In this document: piece by piece, positions 1 through 7,826 of the stretch
How the letters are laid out: each line of letters opens with the position of its first letter
Position numbering within the stretch: position 1 is the first letter of the stretch
DNA from: CAWIJJ01 sp963836425
GTDB taxonomy: Bacteria; Acidobacteriota; Terriglobia; Bryobacterales; Bryobacteraceae
DNA: 64,000 nt
Reading direction: 5' to 3'
Assembly (NCBI GenBank): GCA_963836425.1
Contig: CAWIJJ010000001.1
Location: 1-64,000 of the forward strand
Notes under the pieces: model-generated
What the model was told of the DNA's origin: nothing
Database searches by the model: none
The model's input: the letters and a program-made list of their open reading frames with translations, nothing else
Program-made: the position numbers and the translations under genes

Positions 1-26
1 CAACTGACCCGTTTGGCTGTTTAGGG

Positions 27-245
27 TCACGGGGCCGAGGCATTGAGGCTGAAGACGAAGCCCGTCAGCAAGTTCCCCGCATCATGCATGGGCGTGGTAT
101 TGGTCAGGGTCACGGTGAACGTGTTGAATCCAAAATTAAAATCGGCCTGCGCCTGGCTCACGCCCGCCAGAATGATCGTGTTCGCGGACAGGATTCCAAT
201 TGCCGAACAAATCAACAATCCGCTTCGAAATAACAATCTAATCAT
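27..245 (-). CDS. Small secreted protein, probably the frameshifted 5' part of a longer gene
   Basis: The start at 245 is chosen because GGGAGA lies five bases upstream; an upstream in-frame ATG has no such site. The product begins with a signal peptide (basic N-terminus, then a hydrophobic stretch ending near Ala-Gly-Val-Ser-Gln-Ala). What follows is a beta-rich stretch with a TVTLTNTT motif seen in exported PEP-CTERM-like proteins of Acidobacteria. The frame stops at 27-29, giving only about 72 codons. Another frame remains open past that stop to the window edge and reads VTLNSQTGQL, a sensible continuation if one C is missing near 31-34. The gene may therefore be longer and run off the window. 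The function is unknown. Confidence 0.5.
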   Translation of the reverse strand: MIRLLFRSGLLICSAIGILSANTIILAGVSQAQADFNFGFNTFTVTLTNTTPMHDAGNLLTGFVFSLNASAP

Positions 246-420
246 GCATCTCCCGGTGCTATCTAAGGTTAATAATTCAAAGTATACCGATGGAATTATT
301 CGCAAAAGTCACGATTCCCGGTAGGCCCGTACCGGTACAAATGTCACGAATCGAGGCACTTCCAAATGCGAACTCAATGTGTTATCGGACGTTCGGTGTT
401 CGGACTTTAGGGCGCGAATT

Positions 421-639
421 TCATGCCAGGAGGTCCAATGCGAGGCGCTCCATCCGGTCCCCGTTCTTGAGCACATTCAAATTAATTTCGTACTCCTGCC
501 GGGCCGAAACCAGCTCAACCGTGTCCGAAATCGCGGGTGGCGCTGCAGCGTCCGCGGGTCGGGCGATCCGCGCCGCCGCGTGTTCAAAGCGGCCCCGAGC
601 CTGCTCCAGCCCGCCGAGCCCAATAGCGGAGATGTCCAT
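421..639 (-). CDS. Stand-alone FlgC-like flagellar basal-body rod protein (72 aa)
   Basis: The product starts MDISAIGLGGLEQA, which resembles the N-terminal helix of flagellar rod/hook proteins. It ends with a C-terminal helix (ELVSARQEYEINLNVLK then DRMERLALDLL) matching the conserved rod C-terminal motif in which hydrophobic residues space an ELxxAxxxYexNxxvlk pattern. At 72 aa it is about half the length of a normal FlgC and has essentially only the two terminal helices. No other flagellar gene is in the window. The upstream region has no strong ribosome site, so the start is supported mainly by the family-like N-terminus. It could be an orphan structural relic or a protein re-used for something else. 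Confidence 0.6.
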   Translation of the reverse strand: MDISAIGLGGLEQARGRFEHAAARIARPADAAAPPAISDTVELVSARQEYEINLNVLKNGDRMERLALDLLA

Positions 640-728
640 GGAGAGGCTTATCGGCCGTTCACCGGTCTTTCTTGAATGGAAGACCGCGGGGTGCGCGGCG
701 TGATATAAACAAGCGCGGAGAGTATCGA

Positions 729-1580
729 ATGAAACGGAGATTATTTCTGGCGGCTTCGGCTGCCCTGCCCGCCGCCACGGTTTTCCAGCCCGAGCGGCTG
801 GCCGCCGCGCCTCCCGAAGCACGGTTCCAACTCGGCTGCGTGACTTACAACCTGTTGAAAGACCTTGATCTGGATGGCGTGATCAAGACGCTTGAAGCAG
901 CCGGGTATGCCGCCGTGGAATTGCGGACGGGCCACAAACACGGAGTGGAGCCGTCTATTTCAAGCGACGAGCGAGCCCGGGTGCGCGAGCGCTTCCGCGC
1001 CTCCAAGGTCAGGCTGTTGAGCTTCGGCTCGACCTGCGAATTCCAATCGCCCGATCCGGCCGAGAGAAAAAAGCAACTCGAAACCGGCAAGGCGTTTGTG
1101 GACCTTGCGCGCGATACCGGCGCGATGGCAGTCAAGGTCCGCCCCAACGGATTTCCGAATGGCGTGCCGCATGACACTACAATCCGGACCATTTCACAAG
1201 GGATTTCCGAATTGGGTGAATACGGGCAATCCAAAGGGATCGAAATCTGGATGGAAGTCCACGGCTCGGGGACACAAGAGCCACAGGTGGCTGCTGAAAT
1301 CCTTCGCCTGGCCGGCAACAAAAATGTCGGCGCCTGCTGGAATTCAAACCCGACCGACGTCAAGGACGGTTCGGTCAAACAGGCCTTCGCGCTGCTCGGA
1401 CCGTACATCCGCAACTGCCACATCACCGAGCTGGCGAATTCCTATCCCTGGCGGGAGTTCTTCACTCTCCTGCGCGAGTCCGGGTATCAGCGATATACGC
1501 TGGCCGAGGTCGGCGAGAGCAAAGAACTGGAGCGGTTTCTTCGTTACTACAAGGCGTTGTGGCAGCAGTTGACCGCTTGA
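729..1580 (+). CDS. Exported sugar phosphate isomerase/epimerase (AP endonuclease family 2 TIM barrel)
   Basis: The start at 729 (MKRRLFLAASAALPA) has GGAGAG just upstream and gives a Tat-like signal peptide; the longer frame from 672 is not needed. The mature part begins FQLGCVTYNLLKD and contains blocks typical of the xylose-isomerase-like TIM barrel: AAGYAAVELRTGHKHG, a VDLARDTGAMAVKVRP segment, EIWMEVHG near the centre (candidate metal-binding Glu and His), and CWNSNPTDVKDG. The length (283 aa) is usual for the family. It probably acts on a sugar or sugar acid outside the cytoplasm, but the substrate cannot be read from sequence. It stands alone and converges on the DUF892 gene. Confidence 0.8.
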   Translation: MKRRLFLAASAALPAATVFQPERLAAAPPEARFQLGCVTYNLLKDLDLDGVIKTLEAAGYAAVELRTGHKHGVEPSISSDERARVRERFRASKVRLLSFGSTCEFQSPDPAERKKQLETGKAFVDLARDTGAMAVKVRPNGFPNGVPHDTTIRTISQGISELGEYGQSKGIEIWMEVHGSGTQEPQVAAEILRLAGNKNVGACWNSNPTDVKDGSVKQAFALLGPYIRNCHITELANSYPWREFFTLLRESGYQRYTLAEVGESKELERFLRYYKALWQQLTA

Positions 1581-1585
1581 GCGGC

Positions 1586-1621
1586 GCAGCGGGCGGGCCG
1601 GGCCATGCACCTGCCCGCTGC
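1586..1621. terminator. Possible bidirectional terminator hairpin between convergent genes
   Basis: A perfect 9-bp inverted repeat (GCAGCGGGC and GCCCGCTGC) with an 18-base loop lies in the 50-bp gap between the converging genes ending at 1580 and 1631. There is no T-run, so intrinsic termination is only a suggestion. Confidence 0.3.
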
Positions 1622-1630
1622 CCGGTCTAA

Positions 1631-2182
1631 TCAGCGCCTGGAGGCGGTGTTGGCGGGCTTGCGAGCCTTCTTTGTTTCGCCGCCGTCAACTTTTTCGGAG
1701 ACTGCGTCCTGAAGCAGGGGTTTGGAGATAGAGGTGAGCAAATAATCGGTGCTCTCCTCCTCTCCGAGCGTATGGGAAAGCAGTTGGCCGACTTCGCGTG
1801 CGCCGATCTGATGGGCCAGGGTACGTGCCGTGCCGTAGGCGGAGATCTCATAGTGCTCCACCTTTTGGGCCGCCGTGATGAGTGCCAGGTCGGCTGCGAG
1901 TTCTTCTTTGTCCTCGCCGTTGGAGATGCTCTCCTGGCCTTCCTCGATCAGACCCTGCATGCCGCGGCAGGTCTTCGGTTCGGCCGGCTCACCCAGTAGT
2001 TCAAACGCCTGATTGAGCCGTTCCACCTGGTGCTGCGTCTGCTCGAGGTGTTTCTCGAACGCCTCCTTCAGTTTGGGATGGTGCGCGGCCCCGGCCATTT
2101 TGGGCAAAGCCGCCAGCAACTGGTTCTCGGCGTGGAGCAAATCCTGCAACTCTTCAATGAGTAGTTCTTTTATCTGAGACAT
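1631..2182 (-). CDS. DUF892 ferritin-like stress protein (YciF/YciE-like)
   Basis: The protein is 183 aa, nearly all helical, with the DUF892 pattern: ELLIEELQDLLHAENQLLAALPKMA at the N-terminus, a Glu/His pair (EKHLEQTQHQVERL) in helix 2, and EHYEISAYGTARTLA plus LLSHTLGEEESTDYLL near the end. These Glu/His residues are arranged as in di-metal ferritin-like bundles. The last 15 residues are a Lys/Arg-rich tail. AAGGAG lies upstream of the ATG. It is 23 bp downstream of the manganese catalase gene on the same strand, so the two probably form an oxidative-stress operon. The biochemical role of DUF892 proteins is not established. Confidence 0.88.
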   Translation of the reverse strand: MSQIKELLIEELQDLLHAENQLLAALPKMAGAAHHPKLKEAFEKHLEQTQHQVERLNQAFELLGEPAEPKTCRGMQGLIEEGQESISNGEDKEELAADLALITAAQKVEHYEISAYGTARTLAHQIGAREVGQLLSHTLGEEESTDYLLTSISKPLLQDAVSEKVDGGETKKARKPANTASRR

Positions 2183-2205
2183 GTTGTTCGGTTCTCCTTG
2201 GCCAT

Positions 2206-3006
2206 CTACTCGGAACGTTTTCGCAAGCCGGATTTTCGAAGCGAGCCGGAATCGCCGCCATTACCGCCGCCGGTGCGGGTTCCGGCGAGCTCCGATTGCA
2301 GTTCCTGGAAGGCAGGCGCTTCCACCAGTTCCCAGTCGCCGCCCTGATTCCAGGGGCCGCGGCTGTCCGGTTCGCCCCGGTCGCCCACGCCTGTCGAGTC
2401 ATTGAAATACTGCGTGACAAGTTCCGGCGTCGGGGGAATCCGGCCAATCGAAAACTGCGGTTTGCCCAGGCTCTCCAGGGCAAGCGTGAAAGCCTTCATG
2501 TGTGTGATCTCCCGCGTCATGAGGAATTGAAGCGCGTCGATCGTGTCCGGGTCTTCACAGAAGTCGATCAGCCGTTCATACACGATTTTGGCCCTGGCCT
2601 CCGCGGCGATGTTGCTACGCAGGTCGACGTCGAGTTCGCCGGTGATTTTCAGGTAATCCGCGGTCCACGGGTTGCCCTCGGAGTTGAACAGACCGGCGCC
2701 GCCACCGCCGGCGATGGCGATCAGGGGATCGGCATGCGCGGCGTTTCTGTCGGTCTTGGTTGGCTTCAGGTGCATCCGGGCGAGCGTTCCAACCACCTCC
2801 AGGTGGCTCAACTCCTCGGTGCCGATATCCATCAGCAGGTCTTTCCGCTCCGGATCATCGCAATTCAGACCTTGGACGGAATACTGCATGGCGGCGGCAA
2901 GTTCGCCGTTGGCGCCCCCGAACTGCTCCAGCAGCATATTTCCAAATCGCGGGTCGGGAACACCGACCCGTACGGTATACATGAGTGATTTGACGTGATG
3001 GTACAT
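2206..3006 (-). CDS. Manganese-containing catalase
   Basis: This di-manganese catalase should convert hydrogen peroxide to water and oxygen in the cytoplasm. The four-helix ferritin-like core is clear. The first ligand motif is GANGELAAAMQY (Glu near 35), then DIGTEELSHLE (Glu 65 and His 68), then NIAAEARAKIVYERL and MTREITHMKAF supply the second Glu/His pair. The start MYHHVKSLMYTV is the normal family N-terminus. At 266 aa it is a little short of many homologues, and its C-terminus is a Gly-rich tail with basic residues. It is the first gene of a probable two-gene operon with the DUF892 protein. Confidence 0.93.
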   Translation of the reverse strand: MYHHVKSLMYTVRVGVPDPRFGNMLLEQFGGANGELAAAMQYSVQGLNCDDPERKDLLMDIGTEELSHLEVVGTLARMHLKPTKTDRNAAHADPLIAIAGGGGAGLFNSEGNPWTADYLKITGELDVDLRSNIAAEARAKIVYERLIDFCEDPDTIDALQFLMTREITHMKAFTLALESLGKPQFSIGRIPPTPELVTQYFNDSTGVGDRGEPDSRGPWNQGGDWELVEAPAFQELQSELAGTRTGGGNGGDSGSLRKSGLRKRSE

Positions 3007-3112
3007 GGATCCTCATTGAAACCTCCGCATTCGGCCAGCCGTTGTATGGCTGGAAACGGGCGAGGGGATTGATCTCGCTTTAAAAATGTGCGGCAATAAG
3101 AGGTCAGCCGCC

Positions 3113-4480
3113 ATGAAGTTCAAGAATTTAGCGTTAAACCTTTTGATCCTTGCCGTAGCAGTTCCGGTCTTCAGCCCGGCGCCGGCGCAAGGACCACCGC
3201 TTCCCGCGCCTGCTTCCCAGGACGCCAAAATGAAATGGTTCCGGGATGCAAAATTCGGCCTGTTTATCCACTGGGGCCTGTATTCCATCCCGGCAGGCGA
3301 GTGGCAGGGAAAGCCGATTGCCGGCATTGGCGAGTGGATCATGAATCGCGCCAAGATCCCGGTCGCCGAGTACGAGAAACTCGCCGGGCAGTTCAATCCC
3401 GTCAAATTCAACGCGGACGAATGGGTTCAAATGGCACAGGATGCCGGGATGAAGTACATCGTGATCACCAGCAAGCACCACGATGGTTTCGCGATGTACC
3501 ATTCGGCGGCCAGTAAATACAACATCTACGATGCCACGCCGTTTCATCGCGACCCGCTCAAGGAACTTGCGGCGGCGTGCGCCCGGAAGGGGATCCGTTT
3601 CGGCTTCTACTATTCGCAAGCGCAGGACTGGCATGAGCGGAACGGCGCCGGAAACAACTGGGATTTTCCGCCCAACGACCAGAAGGATTTCGACCAGTAC
3701 CTGACAGACAAAGCCGAGCCGCAGGTGAAGGAACTGCTGACCAACTACGGTCCCATCTGCCTGATCTGGTTCGACACACCGCAATTGATGACGAAGGCGA
3801 GGTCGGAGCGTTTCATCGACATGGTGCATACGCTTCAGCCCGCCACGCTCATCGACGGGCGGCTCGGGTCGGCCGGCGACTACCGCTCCATGGGCGACAA
3901 TGCGATCCCCAACCAGGTGGTGGAGGGAGATTGGGAAGTGCCCGCCACGTTAAACCATACCTGGGGATACAAGAAGGACGACAACGACTGGAAGTCTCCC
4001 GAAGAATTGACTTTCAAGCTGGTGGACATCGTGAGCAAGGGCGGCAACTACCTTCTGAACGTTGGACCCACCTCAGAGGGTGTGATTCCCCAGCCCAGCC
4101 AGGACAATCTCCGCACTGTGGGGCGCTGGCTGAAGGTGAATGGCGAGGCGATTTACGGCGCCGGGCCCACGCCGTTCGGCGAGGAGTTGGGGAGGCCGGA
4201 TGCGACCCGCCAGGACAAGAACGGCCGCCCTGTTTTCGTGGCATCCACGGATTGGCGTTGCACCACCAAGCCGGGCAAGCTCTACATCCACCTGTTCAAG
4301 TGGCCCGCGGGATCCTTCAACCTGACAAAGGTTGAGGGCAAAATATCCAAGGCGTACCTGCTGGCGGACCCCAAACATAAGTCGCTCAAGATGCAACAGC
4401 GGGGCAGCGGCGTCACGGTGAGCCTGCCGGAAAAGGCTCCGGGTACGATTGCGTCCGTGCTGGTGCTGGAGACGAAGTAG
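3113..4480 (+). CDS. Exported alpha-L-fucosidase (GH29)
   Basis: Residues 1-26 form a signal peptide; the ATG at 3113 is preferred over 3086 because AAGAGG lies upstream. The catalytic TIM barrel begins WFRDAKFGLFIHWGLYSIPAG and continues through the GH29 hallmarks: MNRAKIPVAEY, DAGMKYIVITSKHHDGFAMY, GIRFGFYYS and CLIWFDTPQ, where the Asp near residue 220 corresponds to the family nucleophile. LLNVGPTSEGVIP closes the barrel, and a small beta-sandwich domain fills the last 100 residues. The length (455 aa) is normal. It should release fucose from glycans in the periplasm or outside the cell. No partner enzymes are adjacent. Confidence 0.93.
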   Translation: MKFKNLALNLLILAVAVPVFSPAPAQGPPLPAPASQDAKMKWFRDAKFGLFIHWGLYSIPAGEWQGKPIAGIGEWIMNRAKIPVAEYEKLAGQFNPVKFNADEWVQMAQDAGMKYIVITSKHHDGFAMYHSAASKYNIYDATPFHRDPLKELAAACARKGIRFGFYYSQAQDWHERNGAGNNWDFPPNDQKDFDQYLTDKAEPQVKELLTNYGPICLIWFDTPQLMTKARSERFIDMVHTLQPATLIDGRLGSAGDYRSMGDNAIPNQVVEGDWEVPATLNHTWGYKKDDNDWKSPEELTFKLVDIVSKGGNYLLNVGPTSEGVIPQPSQDNLRTVGRWLKVNGEAIYGAGPTPFGEELGRPDATRQDKNGRPVFVASTDWRCTTKPGKLYIHLFKWPAGSFNLTKVEGKISKAYLLADPKHKSLKMQQRGSGVTVSLPEKAPGTIASVLVLETK

Positions 4481-4483
4481 CAC

Positions 4484-4789
4484 GGTTGCGCCCGATGCTC
4501 TTTTGAAAGAATGGTACTAACGCGAGTACTGTTTGTGCGCGTGAACCCTGAAATGGATGACGGGGATGGCTCACTATTGAGCAGGTGACGGTTTTCGGAG
4601 GGGCCGTCACCCGGCTTCTTACCGAGCCACTCCCATATCCTGCTAATTGCCCCGGACGCAGGGACGCCTACTCCGCACCGTCCCTGCCGTCTGTCTCTGC
4701 TGACGTCAGAGCGAAGGCGTCGAACAACCTGCCCGATCGTGACCTGATGCGGATGCTCCAGGCATTGCTCGAGGAGCATTGCACCCACT
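4484..4789. other. Intergenic stretch with no gene seen
   Basis: These 306 bases lie between the converging fucosidase and msrA genes. No open frame with a plausible start, no RNA gene and no mobile-element end is visible. The only structure noticed is one perfect hairpin at 4584-4611. Confidence 0.5.
4584..4611. terminator. Candidate terminator hairpin downstream of the fucosidase gene
   Basis: GGTGACGG and CCGTCACC form a perfect 8-bp stem with a 12-base loop in the gap between two convergent genes. The following bases are only moderately T-rich, so the call is tentative. Confidence 0.3.
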
Positions 4790-5329
4790 CTACTTCTTCC
4801 GTCTGGTCGAGAATTTCTGCCGGAATTTGGCCACCTTGGGGGCGACGATGTAGGAGCAGTACGGGGCGGACGGATTGTTGCGGAAATATTCCTGGTGATA
4901 GTCCTCGGCCACGTAGAAGGCGGATGCCTCCCGCACCTCAGTGACGACCGGCTTGGACCAGAGGCCCCCGGCATCCAGTTCCCGAATGGTTGCTTCGGCC
5001 TGCTCGCGCTGGCCGGGGGAATGGTAGAAGATCACCGATCGATACTGCGGTCCGGTGTCGTTGCCCTGGCGGTCGAGCGTTGTGGGATCGTGGATGGCAA
5101 AGAAGACCTCGAGGATTTCGCGGAACGAGGTCACCGCCGGATCGAATGTGACCTGCACCACCTCTACATGGCCGGTCGTGCCGGTGCAAACGGCTTTGTA
5201 AGACGGGTTTGCGACCTGCCCGCCCATGTAGCCGGATTCGACCGAGATCACGCCTTCCATTTCGTCAAAGACGGCCTCGAGGCACCAGAAGCATCCGCCG
5301 CCCAGGGTTGCAGTTTCGGTCTGTGGCAT
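4790..5329 (-). CDS. msrA: Peptide-methionine (S)-S-oxide reductase MsrA
   Basis: MsrA repairs methionine-S-sulfoxide in proteins using thioredoxin. The active-site motif GGGCFWCLEAVF lies at residues 10-21 with the catalytic Cys at 13. Later family blocks are all present: VESGYMGGQVANPSYKAVCTGTTGHVE, FDPAVTSFREIL, IHDPTTLDRQGNDTGPQYRS and AEDYHQEYF. The length (179 aa) is typical. The gene begins four bases after the stop of the SIMPL-domain gene on the same strand, so the two are co-transcribed and may be translationally coupled. Confidence 0.96.
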   Translation of the reverse strand: MPQTETATLGGGCFWCLEAVFDEMEGVISVESGYMGGQVANPSYKAVCTGTTGHVEVVQVTFDPAVTSFREILEVFFAIHDPTTLDRQGNDTGPQYRSVIFYHSPGQREQAEATIRELDAGGLWSKPVVTEVREASAFYVAEDYHQEYFRNNPSAPYCSYIVAPKVAKFRQKFSTRRKK

Positions 5330-5333
5330 GGGC

Positions 5334-6002
5334 TTATTGAACCAATTGCACCGAAACGTTCACGGTAGCGGAAACGGCCACCGTGCCCGGTTGGATGGGC
5401 GTGATATTGGCACTCGCGGCAGCCAGTTCCGTGCGGTAGGGGATCACGCTCGAGCCCTCCTGGGCGGAGAGAACATTGCCCGTCTTCGCGCCGAGTCCGG
5501 ACGCGATGGCGGCGGCATGCGCCAGCGCCTGCTTGGCGGCAAGCCCCAGAGCCTGCTGGACGTAAGGATCGGGTTTTTCCACGCTGAAGCTGATGCCGCT
5601 GATGTTGTTGCCTCCCTGCTGATTTCCGGTGTCGATGATCAGGCCCAGACGCGCGAGATCGTTGGTAACCACCTGCACCGTGTTGGTGGCTGTGTAGCCG
5701 ACGATGCCGGGCGGGTTGGCGTTGGAATACCGCGGAGTCACGGAGTAACCGATGGTCTGTACGGTTCCGGACTTGCCGACGACGCCGTTCAGCGACGCAA
5801 TCATGCTGCCCGCCTGCGCGGCGTTTTGGCTGGAGGCCTCCTGCGCGGTGGATGCCTGCGTGACTACACCGATTGTGAACGTGGCCTGGTCCGGCGTGAC
5901 GTTGACCGAAGCGCTGCCGGTGGCTTGAATGGCGCCGGTCTGGGTCTGAGCAACGAGGGTTGGTCCAAGGACAAGAAAGGCGATGGCCGCAAAGCGCAAC
6001 AT
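5334..6002 (-). CDS. Exported SIMPL-domain (DUF541) protein
   Basis: The start at 6002 (MLRFAAIAFLVLGPTLVAQ) gives a clean signal peptide and has GGGGA upstream; a longer frame to 6086 lacks this. The mature part begins GAIQATGSASVNVTPDQATFTIGV, the hallmark opening of SIMPL proteins, and continues with IGYSVTPRYSN, GYTATNTVQVVTNDLARLG and ISGISFSVEKPDPYVQQALGLA. The length (222 aa) is normal. SIMPL proteins are periplasmic or outer-membrane associated and have been linked to stress tolerance, but no enzymatic role is known. It is followed directly by msrA. Confidence 0.9.
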   Translation of the reverse strand: MLRFAAIAFLVLGPTLVAQTQTGAIQATGSASVNVTPDQATFTIGVVTQASTAQEASSQNAAQAGSMIASLNGVVGKSGTVQTIGYSVTPRYSNANPPGIVGYTATNTVQVVTNDLARLGLIIDTGNQQGGNNISGISFSVEKPDPYVQQALGLAAKQALAHAAAIASGLGAKTGNVLSAQEGSSVIPYRTELAAASANITPIQPGTVAVSATVNVSVQLVQ

Positions 6003-6097
6003 TAAGGATTCCCCAGCTATAGAATACTGCGGATAAGCCGCCGCGGACACCGCAACTCGGCGAGGCTGCCGGAGTTTAACAGACACAGAGGGAATGG

Positions 6098-7819
6098 ATG
6101 CGAAAGAACAAGCTGCTCGCGGCGCTTCTGGCCGGCTGCCTCGCGGTATTTCCCGCTGCTTACGGCAGCAAGCACGATTCTCCCGCCTCGCGAACTTTTT
6201 CGAAACAGATCGCCAAGCAGGACAGAATCCGGCATGCCCTGAGCCGCCTCACGTTCGGACCGCGGCCCGGAGATGAGGAACGTGTCCGGTCGATGGGTCT
6301 GAAGAAGTGGCTGGACCAGCAATTGCATCCCGAACGGATCCGCGAAGCGCCGGAGCTTACGGCCAGGCTGGAGGTGCTGGACAGCCTGGCGATGAGCAGT
6401 GCGGACCTGGTCCGCAATTATCCGGCGCCGCAGATGATCCGCCAGATGGCGGCAGGGCAGTTGGAGTTTCCATCCGATCCGGCGCGCCGCCGGCTGTTCG
6501 AGAAACTGGCTGAGCGCGCGCAGCGTCAACAGGCGGGCGATCCGGCGCCGGCGGCGGGACAACTCGCGGAAATCAATGCGCTGCTGACTCCCGCGCAATT
6601 GCGCTCGCTACGCACGGGATCGCCGCAACAGCGGCTGGCGGCGTTTCAATCGCTGCCCGCCCAAACGCAGGATGAGGCCCTCGCGGTGCTGCCTCCGGGC
6701 ATACGCCAGCCCCTGGCGCAAGTGGCTCCCAGCGAATTGCGGCGGAAGCTGCAGATGCTCAACGGGCCGCAACAGGTGGTGGCGACGGACCTGGTGGAAG
6801 GCAAGCTGCTTCGCGCAATTTACAGCAGCCGCCAACTCGAAGAAGTGCTGGCCGATTTCTGGTACAACCACTTCAACGTTTACCTGGACAAGGGCGCCGA
6901 CCGCTACCTGGTGACCGAGTACGAACGGGAGGCCATCCGCCCACACCTGCTGGGCAAGTTCCGCGACCTGCTGGAGGCCACGGCAAAAAGCCCGGCAATG
7001 CTGTTCTACCTGGACAACTGGCAGTCCGCGGGCCAGGCGCCGCCCGGGCGTCCCGGGGGCAACGCGGCGCGCCGCGGGCTGAACGAGAATTACGGCCGGG
7101 AACTGCTGGAGTTGCACACGCTGGGCGTGGACGGGGGATACACGCAGAAGGACGTGACGGAGGTGGCGCGGTGCTTCACCGGCTGGACGATCAATCAGCC
7201 GCAGCGTGGCGGGTCGTTCACCTTCAACCGCCGCATTCATGACCCGGGCGCAAAGACCGTTCTGGGCGTGACGATTCCCGCCGGCGGGGGCATTGAGGAC
7301 GGGGAGAGGGTGCTGGACATTCTGGCCACGCATCCTTCGACCGCGCATTTCATCTCCACGAAGCTGGCACAGCGCTTTGTGGCCGACGATCCGCCGCCGG
7401 CTTTGGTGGCGAAGATGGCGAAGACGTTCCTGAAGACTGATGGCGATATTCGCGCCGTTCTGAAGACGATGCTGGATTCGAAGGAATTCTGGTCCGAGGG
7501 CGCCTACCGCTCGAAGATGAAATCGCCGCTCGAGATGGTGGCGAGCGCGGTGCGCGCCGTGGATGGCAACGTGAATTCGGCGATGGCGCTGGCGAACCAA
7601 TTGCAGCAACTCGGGCAGCCGCTCTACCGCAAAGTGGAACCGACGGGATACTCGAACATCGGCGCGGAGTGGATGAATTCGGCGGGGCTGCTGGCGCGCA
7701 TGAACTTCGCCGTTCAACTGGCGAACGATCGTATACCGGGAGTGCGGGTGGAGAGTTCCGGACAGGCACCGGGGACCGTGGCGGCGATGCTCGGGTCGCC
7801 CGATTTTCAGAAGAGGTAG
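6098..7819 (+). CDS. Exported DUF1800 family protein
   Basis: A signal peptide (residues 1-24) precedes RIRHALSRLTFGPRPGDEERV, the DUF1800 opening. Later blocks include VLADFWYNHFNVYLDKG, LGKFRDLLEATAKSPAMLFYLDN, GLNENYGRELLELHTLGVDGGYTQKDV and EVARCFTGWTI, all characteristic of the family. An insertion near residues 130-200 is rich in Ala, Gln and Leu. At 573 aa the length is typical for Acidobacteria and Planctomycetes. DUF1800 genes are almost always followed by a DUF1501 gene, as here seven bases downstream. The molecular function is not known. Confidence 0.9.
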   Translation: MRKNKLLAALLAGCLAVFPAAYGSKHDSPASRTFSKQIAKQDRIRHALSRLTFGPRPGDEERVRSMGLKKWLDQQLHPERIREAPELTARLEVLDSLAMSSADLVRNYPAPQMIRQMAAGQLEFPSDPARRRLFEKLAERAQRQQAGDPAPAAGQLAEINALLTPAQLRSLRTGSPQQRLAAFQSLPAQTQDEALAVLPPGIRQPLAQVAPSELRRKLQMLNGPQQVVATDLVEGKLLRAIYSSRQLEEVLADFWYNHFNVYLDKGADRYLVTEYEREAIRPHLLGKFRDLLEATAKSPAMLFYLDNWQSAGQAPPGRPGGNAARRGLNENYGRELLELHTLGVDGGYTQKDVTEVARCFTGWTINQPQRGGSFTFNRRIHDPGAKTVLGVTIPAGGGIEDGERVLDILATHPSTAHFISTKLAQRFVADDPPPALVAKMAKTFLKTDGDIRAVLKTMLDSKEFWSEGAYRSKMKSPLEMVASAVRAVDGNVNSAMALANQLQQLGQPLYRKVEPTGYSNIGAEWMNSAGLLARMNFAVQLANDRIPGVRVESSGQAPGTVAAMLGSPDFQKR

Positions 7820-7826
7820 GGAAATC

